DNA of 44,670 nt from Bordetella parapertussis. GTDB taxonomy: Bacteria; Pseudomonadota; Gammaproteobacteria; Burkholderiales; SG8-41. Under the pieces are notes generated by a model that was not told where the DNA came from, did no database searches, and saw only the letters and a program-made list of their open reading frames with translations. Both the position numbers and the translations under genes were made by a program. The stretch spans positions 1 through 44,670 of the forward strand of contig CAMBSS010000011.1 in assembly GCA_945870465.1 (NCBI GenBank), in the 5' to 3' direction. Below are positions 39,154 through 44,670 of the stretch, piece by piece. Numbering within the stretch: the first letter of the stretch is position 1; each line of letters begins with the position of its first letter.

Positions 39154-40074
39154 ATGCCGCAAACTCTTATCACCTTGTTGCTGGGCCTGGCCGCTAGCAC
39201 CGGATTGCATGCTGCCGGCATCGGCATCGGCATCGGCATCGGCATCGGCGCAGTCGACGACCGCGGCGTGCGCGTCGAATTGCCGGCCCCCGCGCAGCGC
39301 ATCGTGGCGCTGGCGCCTTCCATCACCGAACTCGTTTTTGCGGCAGGCGGCGGCGCGCAACTGGTGGGCGTGCCGCGCTTCAGCGATTTTCCCGCCGCGG
39401 CGAAAACGATCACACAAATCGGCGACGCTTCGCGCATCGATCTCGAGCGGGTGCTGAGTCTCAAACCGGACCTCGTCATTGGTTGGAAGACCGGCAATCA
39501 TGCGGCCGATTTCGAGCGGCTCGAACAACTGGGCTTTGCGGTTTTTGTCGCGGAGCCGGGAACGCTTGAGGCGATCCCGCGGCTGCTGCGCACACTGGGC
39601 ATGCTCGCCGGCAGTGCCGCCGGCGCGGAACAGGCGGCCAGCGACTTCGAGCGCGGCATTGCTGCATTGAATGCGCGCTATGCGGCGCGCAGTCGCGTCA
39701 AGGTGTTCTACGAAATCTGGCACCAGCCGCTGATGACGGTCAACGGCAAGCATATGATCAGCGACGTCATCGGGTTGTGCGGCGGCAGCAATGTTTTCGC
39801 GGCTGCGCCGACGCTGACGCCGGTCATTGCCATCGAAAGCGTGTTGGCCGCGCAGCCGGAAGTCGTGCTCGGCGGCAGTTCGGCGACGACGCCCGGGGAG
39901 TTTGCGGCGCCTTGGGTGCGCAATCAGGCTTATGCAGGGCTGCGCCAGGTGCGGGCAATGTACGTCGATCCCGATTACATCCAGCGCCAGACGCCGCGCA
40001 TATTGCAGGGCGCGCAGGCCGTTTGCGAGCACCTTGAAGCGGTGCGCGCGGCGCGCACGGTGGGTATTAAATAA
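39154..40074 (+). CDS. BtuF-like cobalamin/helical-backbone metal receptor
   Basis: The 306-residue protein has a signal peptide (1-21) and a periplasmic binding fold of the helical-backbone class (BtuF/FhuD): QRIVALAPSITELVFAAGGGAQLVG, KPDLVIGWKTG, NVFAAAPTLTPVIAIESVLAAQPEVVLGGSS. Together with the nearby PduO-type adenosyltransferase it points to vitamin B12 uptake and use. Residues 22-32 are a run of alternating G and I encoded by a hexanucleotide repeat at the signal-peptide junction. No transporter genes btuCD are in the window. Confidence 0.88.
   Translation: MPQTLITLLLGLAASTGLHAAGIGIGIGIGIGAVDDRGVRVELPAPAQRIVALAPSITELVFAAGGGAQLVGVPRFSDFPAAAKTITQIGDASRIDLERVLSLKPDLVIGWKTGNHAADFERLEQLGFAVFVAEPGTLEAIPRLLRTLGMLAGSAAGAEQAASDFERGIAALNARYAARSRVKVFYEIWHQPLMTVNGKHMISDVIGLCGGSNVFAAAPTLTPVIAIESVLAAQPEVVLGGSSATTPGEFAAPWVRNQAYAGLRQVRAMYVDPDYIQRQTPRILQGAQAVCEHLEAVRAARTVGIK
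39217..39249 (+). repeat. In-frame GGCATC hexanucleotide repeat
   Basis: Five perfect tandem copies of GGCATC plus GGC encode (GI)5G just after the signal peptide of the BtuF-like protein. Copy-number change adds or removes two residues and never shifts the frame. Confidence 0.95.
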
Positions 40075-40215
40075 CTTTAACCCAGGGCCCGCAAAGTATG
40101 ACCGGGCCGGTGGGCAGGCCAGCAGGTCGTAATCCGCGCTGGTCGCCGAGCCCGCAGCGCGCCAGCAGCGCGGCGAGGACTTCAGGTTACTGGGAGGAGC
40201 CGGGGCCAGCCATCA
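40075..40215. other. Convergent gap with no recognised feature
   Basis: These 141 bases separate the BtuF-like gene and the adenosyltransferase gene. No terminator is obvious. The reverse strand reads without stops for about 40 codons in one frame (including YDLLACPP), but no start or known family is seen, so no gene is called. It may be a remnant. Confidence 0.4.
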
Positions 40216-40770
40216 TCAAGCGCGGTTTTTGCCCTGCTGCCAGTAGACGTCGTCGCGGCCGCCGTGGCGGTTGAGCGCGCGCGCGAGCACAAACAGCAGA
40301 TCGGACAGGCGGTTCAGATATTGCAGGAGCGGCGGGGCGACAGCGTCGGTTTTGGCCAGCGCGACCACTGAGCGTTCAGCGCGCCGGCACACGGTGCGCG
40401 CGACGTGGGAAAGACTCGCGGCGCGCGTGCCGCCGGGCAGGATGAAATCCTTCAACGCGGGCAAGCCGGCGTTGAAGGCGTCGAGCGCTTCTTCCAGCCG
40501 CTTGCTGTGTGCCGCGCTCATGATGGCGTGGCCGGGCACGCTCAGTTCGCCGCCCAGATCGAACAAATCGTGCTGCGCGCCATCGAGGCAGGTGCGCACC
40601 GCGTCCGGCAGGTCCTCGCACAACATGAGACCGATAACGCTGTTCAATTCATCGACCGCGCCCATCGCTTCGATGCGCGGCGCGTCTTTCGCCACGCGCG
40701 AACCGTCGGCAAGCCCGGTGGTGCCGGCATCTCCGGTGCGGGTGTAGATTTTGGTGAGGCGGTTGGCCAT
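40216..40770 (-). CDS. Cob(I)alamin adenosyltransferase, PduO type
   Basis: The enzyme attaches the adenosyl group to cob(I)alamin to form coenzyme B12. The 184-residue protein has the ATP-binding N-terminus TKIYTRTGDAGTTGLADGSRV, EAMGAVDELNSVIG, LPGGTRAASLSHVARTVCRRAER and the C-terminal LNRLSDLLFVLARALN. All are standard for PduO-type enzymes. It faces the BtuF-like gene. Confidence 0.95.
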   Translation of the reverse strand: MANRLTKIYTRTGDAGTTGLADGSRVAKDAPRIEAMGAVDELNSVIGLMLCEDLPDAVRTCLDGAQHDLFDLGGELSVPGHAIMSAAHSKRLEEALDAFNAGLPALKDFILPGGTRAASLSHVARTVCRRAERSVVALAKTDAVAPPLLQYLNRLSDLLFVLARALNRHGGRDDVYWQQGKNRA

Positions 40771-40830
40771 GCTGCGGCAAGGTTAAGGGAAATGATTGCC
40801 CCGCGCAACCAAATAGCAGGTGCGCGAGGG

Positions 40831-41184
40831 TCAAGCGCGGTGCGGGCCGATCGCCGCCAGGCCGAAGCCCAGCGACATGCCGTGCAGCGCATCGAGGTGG
40901 GTCGGCGTGCTCCAGATGTCGAGCAGGAAATGATTGGATTACGCGTGTTTCATGCCCAGCAACATGGGCAGGTGCGACAGGCCGATGATGATGGCGGCCG
41001 CGTTGATGAATCCCATCAATACCGGGTACGAAAGGAAGTTGAGCAATACCCCCATGCGCAGCAGGTCGAAAGCGATCTGGAACAGGCCCGACGGCAGCGC
41101 GAGTGTGACCGCATAAGCATAGAACTGCTCGCTGCCCGCCGGCGCCAGCGATGCAACGCTGGCCGCGGTCAGCAATGAAGTCAT
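40831..41184 (-). pseudogene. Remnant of a SulP-family transporter
   Basis: Eighty-one codons (41184 down to 40942) align without gaps to residues 77-157 of the full SulP next door, with about 36 of 81 identical (FINAAAIIIGLSHL against FTNAAAIIIALSQV). A TAA (40939-40941) then interrupts. The same frame continues for 35 codons (NHFLLDIWSTPTHLD...) that still align with the next part of SulP (DSFIRDIWGVM...), before a TGA at 40831. The first 76 residues and some 500 C-terminal residues are missing. It starts five bases after the SulP stop. The divergence means it is the rest of a separate paralogue, not a fresh copy. Confidence 0.85.
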
Positions 41185-41189
41185 GGGGC

Positions 41190-43298
41190 TCAGGCGTTGC
41201 CGGGCCGTAGCGGGCAAGCCGCGGGATCGAAAGCCGGGTCGTCGATGCGCCTGAACAAGGCGTCGACGGCGTTGTCTTCGGTGCGGAACATGTTGTCCTG
41301 GCCGACATAGTCGTAGAGGCCGGTATTGCGCATCACCTGCAGCACCTGCTGCTTGAGGCCACTGAAGACGACGCTGACGCCGTTGGCGCGCAGGCGCTCG
41401 ACCAGATGGCGCAGCACCGCTTCGCCTGAAGCGTCGATCTGATTGATGCCGTCGCCGACGATCAGCAAATGCCGCGCGCGCGGCTGCGCGGCGACAGCTG
41501 CGAGCAGCGCATCCTCGAAACACGGCACGTTGGCGAAATAAAGCTGGCCGTCAAAGCGCAGCGCAATAATGTGCTCCGACAGCGGCAGGCCGTGCAGGCG
41601 CGCATCACGCAGCGTGCCGTCGGCGTGCCGGCTCAGGATCGCCACGCGCGGCGTCATCGTGCGGTAGAGATAGAGCACGATGGCCAGCCCGGCGCCGGCG
41701 AGGATGCCGGCATCGAGGTGCGGTGCGAAAGCGAGTGTCGCGACAAAAGTTGCGACTGAGGCAATGCCGTCGTGCCGATGCGCCTGCCAAGCGTGGCGAA
41801 TGGCGCTGAAGTCGATCAGATTGATAACTGCCATCAGAATGATGGCCGCCAGCACCGCCTGCGGCAGATGATAGAGCAGCGGAGTCAGGAACAGGAGTGT
41901 GACCAGCACCAGCAGCCACGCGAACACCGACGACATGCCGCTGGTTGCGCCGGCGCTCAGGTTGACCGCCGAACGCGAGAACGAGCCGCTGACCGGAAAC
42001 GACTGGGTAAAGCTGCCGGCGATATTGGCCAGCCCCTGGCCGATCAGTTCCTGGTTGGGATCGATGCGCTGCCGGGTGCGCGTTGCCATGGCCTTGGCCA
42101 TCGACACGGCTTCCATAAATCCCACCAGCGTGATTACGAATGCGGTAGACAGCAGCGTGACCAGCGTGTCCCAGCCGAACTGCGGCAGGCGGAATGAGGG
42201 CAGACCCTGCGGGATGGCCCCGACCACCTGCCCGCCGCCGGTCAGGCGCAGTTCGTTGCCGACGATGCGCTGGATGCTCCAGCGGCGCCCGTCGCTGGTG
42301 GACCCTTCCGGTGTCTGGCCCGCACGGTACAGCCGGGTTGTGCCGTCGGCAGCGGCGACGCGCTCGAGGGTAAATTTACGCAGGGTGCGGCTGCGGATGC
42401 GGTTTTCGCGCTCGATGTCGCGCACCTCGATGCGCAGCACTTCAATTTCGTAGGCCAGTGCCAGCGCGCTGCGATTTTCCTTCTGACGTTCTTTTTCGAC
42501 CGTTTTGAGCTGCCCGGATTTGCCGGCGATTTCAGTCTTGAGCTGCGCCTCCCGCGCGACGGCGGCAATCGACTGCGTGGCGAGCGCGCGGATTTCGATG
42601 TCGTCGATGTCGTCGACCGGAGAGCCGCCGTTGCGCTCGAACCCGATCGCCCAGCTGATCAACGTGGCCGCCGCGACCGCGACCAGCACGCCGGGCCATT
42701 TCGGGCGCAGCTTCCTGATGGCGAGCATGACCGCCAGCGCGGCAAGTGCCATCGCCAGCGTCGGCAAATGGGTATCGCCAACCTGCTGCATTACGCCCCA
42801 GATATCGCGGATGAAGCTGTCGCTGCGCGACGACGCCACGCCAAGTATGCTGCTTACCTGCGACAGCGCGATGATGATCGCGGCGGCATTGGTGAAGCCG
42901 ACGATGACCGGGTGCGACAGGAAACTCACGATCGAACCGAGCTTGAACACGCCCATGGCAAGTTCGAACACCCCGACCATCAGCGTGAGCACCACGGCCA
43001 GCACGATGTAGTGCTCCGAAGACGGCGCCGCGAACTGGGCCAGGGTGGCGCCGGTAAGCAGCGATACCATGGCGACCGGCCCGGTCGCGAGCTGGCGTGA
43101 CGAGCCCCACAATGCTCCCGCGAGCACCGGCAAAAACGCGGCATACAGGCCGTAATAAGCGGGCATGCCGGCGAGCTGCGCGTATGCCATCGACTGCGGA
43201 ATCAAAATCAGCCCGACGGTGATGCCGGCGAGGAAGTCGCTGCGCAGGGCCTCGCGCGACAGCGGGAACCAGTCGAGGAACGGAAAGAATTTGCGCAT
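41190..43298 (-). CDS. SulP-family anion transporter with a large helical insert
   Basis: The 702-residue protein is a SulP transporter (sulfate, bicarbonate or similar anions) with the N-terminal signature LAGITVGLILIPQSMAYAQLAGMPAYYGLYAAFLP, about a dozen membrane segments and a C-terminal STAS domain (about 575-690; LIVGDGINQIDASGEAVLRHL). It is over 100 residues longer than usual because of residues about 221-355, which are charged and helix-prone (EKERQKENRSALALAYEIEV...) and sit between membrane segments. The bases before the ATG are pyrimidine rich with no Shine-Dalgarno sequence. An upstream extension to 43385 would add 29 non-family residues. Confidence 0.9.
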   Translation of the reverse strand: MRKFFPFLDWFPLSREALRSDFLAGITVGLILIPQSMAYAQLAGMPAYYGLYAAFLPVLAGALWGSSRQLATGPVAMVSLLTGATLAQFAAPSSEHYIVLAVVLTLMVGVFELAMGVFKLGSIVSFLSHPVIVGFTNAAAIIIALSQVSSILGVASSRSDSFIRDIWGVMQQVGDTHLPTLAMALAALAVMLAIRKLRPKWPGVLVAVAAATLISWAIGFERNGGSPVDDIDDIEIRALATQSIAAVAREAQLKTEIAGKSGQLKTVEKERQKENRSALALAYEIEVLRIEVRDIERENRIRSRTLRKFTLERVAAADGTTRLYRAGQTPEGSTSDGRRWSIQRIVGNELRLTGGGQVVGAIPQGLPSFRLPQFGWDTLVTLLSTAFVITLVGFMEAVSMAKAMATRTRQRIDPNQELIGQGLANIAGSFTQSFPVSGSFSRSAVNLSAGATSGMSSVFAWLLVLVTLLFLTPLLYHLPQAVLAAIILMAVINLIDFSAIRHAWQAHRHDGIASVATFVATLAFAPHLDAGILAGAGLAIVLYLYRTMTPRVAILSRHADGTLRDARLHGLPLSEHIIALRFDGQLYFANVPCFEDALLAAVAAQPRARHLLIVGDGINQIDASGEAVLRHLVERLRANGVSVVFSGLKQQVLQVMRNTGLYDYVGQDNMFRTEDNAVDALFRRIDDPAFDPAACPLRPGNA

Positions 43299-43416
43299 GG
43301 GGAAAGGGTGCCTGCGGTTGGCGGTTACGCGGAGATGGCGCGAAGGAAGGCTGCAGATTATCTGGCAAGGCCGCTGCCGGCGCAACGCGGCTGCGCACCG
43401 GCGCGGGTTTTTTCGG

Positions 43417-43422
43417 TATAAT
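43417..43422 (+). promoter_or_regulatory. Candidate promoter -10 for the cytochrome pair
   Basis: A perfect TATAAT after a T-run lies 39 bases before the first cytochrome start. No clear -35. Confidence 0.45.
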
Positions 43423-43460
43423 CGGCGAAGTTTTTGGCGACTTCAGGGATGATGCAATCA

Positions 43461-43805
43461 ATGAAAATGCACAATGCAATTGGCGCTATCGCGGCCGCAA
43501 TGATGCTCGGGGTGACTGCCACCGCGCTGGCCGACGGCGATGCCGCCGCGGGCAAGCAGAAAACAGTCATGTGCCAGGGATGCCACGGCATACCTGACTA
43601 CAAGACGGCATTTCCATCGGTGTATCGCGTGCCCAAGCTCGGCGGTCAGCATCCCGGTTATATTGCGAAGGCGCTGCAGGCCTATAAATCCGGCGAGCGC
43701 AATCATCCTACCATGCGCGCGATTGCGGCCGGGCTGAGCGATAAGGACATGGCCGACCTAGGCGCTTACTACGCGACCGAAAATACCAAGACGGCCGGAA
43801 AATAA
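43461..43805 (+). CDS. Small class I cytochrome c
   Basis: The 114-residue protein has a signal peptide (MKMHNAIGAIAAAMMLGVTATALA) and a single haem site CQGCH (C38, C41, H42); the sixth ligand is probably M85 in NHPTMRAIAAGL. It resembles cytochrome c553/c4 halves and works as a periplasmic electron carrier. In-frame ATGs at 43449 and 43452 exist, but AGGGAT just before 43461 at normal spacing favours the third. It is followed after 12 bases by a second cytochrome. Confidence 0.9.
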   Translation: MKMHNAIGAIAAAMMLGVTATALADGDAAAGKQKTVMCQGCHGIPDYKTAFPSVYRVPKLGGQHPGYIAKALQAYKSGERNHPTMRAIAAGLSDKDMADLGAYYATENTKTAGK

Positions 43806-43817
43806 GAGATGACGACC

Positions 43818-44132
43818 ATGAAAAAAATTCTGTTCATCGCCGCCCTCCTTGCGTTCGGCGCAACCGCGCAGGCTGCCGATCCCGCGGCCGGCAAGGATAA
43901 ATCCAAAGTGTGCGCGGCGTGCCATGGCGAGACCGGCGCGACCCCGATCGCCGACAATCCCAAGCTGGCCGGCCAGTACTACGATTATCTGTTGCGCGCT
44001 CTCAGCGACTACAAATCGGGCGCGCGCAAGAATCCCGTCATGTCCGGCATGGTCGCCAGCCTGAAAAAAGAAGACATGGCCGATCTGGCCGCGTATTTCT
44101 CGAGCCAGCAGGCGCTTTCGGGCAAGTACTAG
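43818..44132 (+). CDS. Small class I cytochrome c (c553-like)
   Basis: The 104-residue protein has a signal peptide (MKKILFIAALLAFGATAQA), haem site CAACH (C32, C35, H36) and NPVMSGM with the probable methionine ligand (M75 or M78). It is clearly related to the preceding cytochrome over its whole length (LAGQYYDYLLRALSDYKSG against LGGQHPGYIAKALQAYKSG), so the two arose by tandem duplication. ATG at 43809 is an alternative start three codons upstream. A strong terminator follows. Confidence 0.9.
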   Translation: MKKILFIAALLAFGATAQAADPAAGKDKSKVCAACHGETGATPIADNPKLAGQYYDYLLRALSDYKSGARKNPVMSGMVASLKKEDMADLAAYFSSQQALSGKY

Positions 44133-44147
44133 CCCGCTTCACTCCGC

Positions 44148-44183
44148 AAAAAAGGCCGCCCGGCAACGCCGCGCGGCCTTTTT
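44148..44183. terminator. Bidirectional rho-independent terminator
   Basis: A6, then GGCCGC (44154-44159) pairing with GCGGCC (44173-44178), with an inner CGGC/GCCG stem and a T5 tail. It serves the cytochromes and the convergent DUF1841 gene. Confidence 0.85.
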
Positions 44184-44195
44184 CATTGACTACGG

Positions 44196-44627
44196 TTATT
44201 TCGCGGATTTGCGGGCGAGACAGGCCAGGTAGAAAGCCTGGTCCGGCGCGGAGCCTGCGCGCTGCGCGAGCCACAGGGTTTCGGCCAGGCAGTCGAGCAA
44301 TGCATGTTTGGCCTCATGCTCCGACCCCGACGCCAGCGCTATGCGCGCGAATTGCGTGCGTATGCCGCGCGGCTGGTCGATCGAGAGCTGCTCTTCAATC
44401 GCCAGATGCAGCGACAGGTGAAGGAATGGGTTGATCGCGCCGTCTTCCGGCGTGAAGTCGCGGTCCAGATTGCGCACCGGGTCGTCGAGCAACGCGTGAT
44501 ATTCGGGGTGCTGCGACATGACATCGAGCGCGATGCGCTCCATTTCGCTGAGCGCTGTGCTGCTGCGATATTTCTGCCAGGTATCAAACAGGAATTGGCG
44601 CGCCTGGTCGCGGGAGGGGGAGAACAT
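44196..44627 (-). CDS. DUF1841 family protein
   Basis: The 143-residue protein matches the DUF1841 family: MFSPSRDQARQFLFDTWQKY, NPFLHLSLHLAIEEQLSIDQPRGI and the C-terminal ECLAE-like DCLAETLWLAQR. The function is unknown. A heptad repeat (element F) starts just before its ATG, where a Shine-Dalgarno sequence would be expected. Confidence 0.88.
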   Translation of the reverse strand: MFSPSRDQARQFLFDTWQKYRSSTALSEMERIALDVMSQHPEYHALLDDPVRNLDRDFTPEDGAINPFLHLSLHLAIEEQLSIDQPRGIRTQFARIALASGSEHEAKHALLDCLAETLWLAQRAGSAPDQAFYLACLARKSAK

Positions 44628-44630
44628 GGC

Positions 44631-44645
44631 AAAGGATGAAGGATG
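44631..44645. repeat. Heptad-repeat element F (partial at window end)
   Basis: AAGGATGAAGGATGA repeats the GGATGAA unit of element D 22 kb away, again placed within a few bases of a reverse-strand start codon. Any matching inverted arm would lie beyond the window edge. Confidence 0.55.
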
Positions 44646-44670
44646 AATGGCCCGAGGCCACGTAGGGATG

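Noticed and set aside
37495..40032. An 845-codon reverse frame over aroG, the cNMP-binding gene and the BtuF-like gene
   Set aside because: Three well-supported forward genes explain the region; long antisense frames are expected at this GC content.
40080..40190. A cobalamin riboswitch between the two B12-related genes
   Set aside because: A CCCGCAA-like stretch is present, but no B12-box or ordered core could be traced, and no gene lies downstream on that strand.

Overview
The window is about 44.7 kb of GC-rich DNA that looks like the chromosome of a betaproteobacterium. The evidence is the conserved order glyA-nrdR-ribD-ribE-ribBA-ribH-nusB-thiL-pgpA-cinA-recA-recX-alaS, the ilvE / CHCC zinc finger / waaF cluster, a DUF1841 gene, small c-type cytochromes, and protein sequences that read as typical of that class. 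I cannot name the order or genus from the sequence alone. I see no rRNA, tRNA, CRISPR array, insertion sequence or prophage.

Layout. 1-3018: a TRAP transporter, with the substrate-binding gene (cut by the window edge) converging on the two permease genes across a bidirectional terminator. 3296-15929: a long forward block of core genes covering one-carbon metabolism (glyA), ribonucleotide reductase control (nrdR), riboflavin synthesis (ribD, ribE, ribBA, ribH), antitermination (nusB), thiamine phosphate kinase, phosphatidylglycerophosphatase, PncC/CinA, recombination (recA, recX), alaS and a thioesterase. 15937-23622: a reverse block with phosphomannomutase/phosphoglucomutase, a YheT-like hydrolase, a class II aldolase plus flavoprotein pair that looks catabolic, an NTF2-like protein, heptosyltransferase II, a zinc-finger protein and ilvE. 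23883-25181: a membrane class III adenylate cyclase with a CRP-like palindrome in its leader. 25198-27909: glnE (reverse). 27962-36824 (forward): a YhdP-like giant envelope protein, a small secreted protein, a Nit-type amidase, tldD, greB and an OGT/SPINDLY-like glycosyltransferase. 36847-44627: a lipoprotein, aroG, a stand-alone cyclic-nucleotide-binding protein, a BtuF-like protein and PduO-type adenosyltransferase (both cobalamin-related), a decayed sulP remnant beside an unusually long SulP transporter, two small cytochromes c, and a DUF1841 gene.

The most unusual signal is not a gene. At least six short intergenic stretches (around 4553, 5101, 18372, 22397, 34596 and 44631) hold tandem 7-bp units (8-bp at one locus). 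In the five that are complete, a second array in inverted orientation lies across a short spacer, so each can fold as a long imperfect hairpin. The unit sequence differs by locus, but the layout is the same: a purine-rich arm, a spacer, then a pyrimidine-rich arm. Four of the six abut or nearly abut a start codon and take the place of a normal ribosome-binding region. Other points worth a second look are the CRP-like site before the cyclase, a roughly 135-residue helical insert inside the SulP transporter, the neighbouring sulP pseudogene, a RibBA that has lost the zinc cysteines of its GTP cyclohydrolase domain, and an in-frame hexanucleotide repeat at the signal-peptide junction of the BtuF-like protein.
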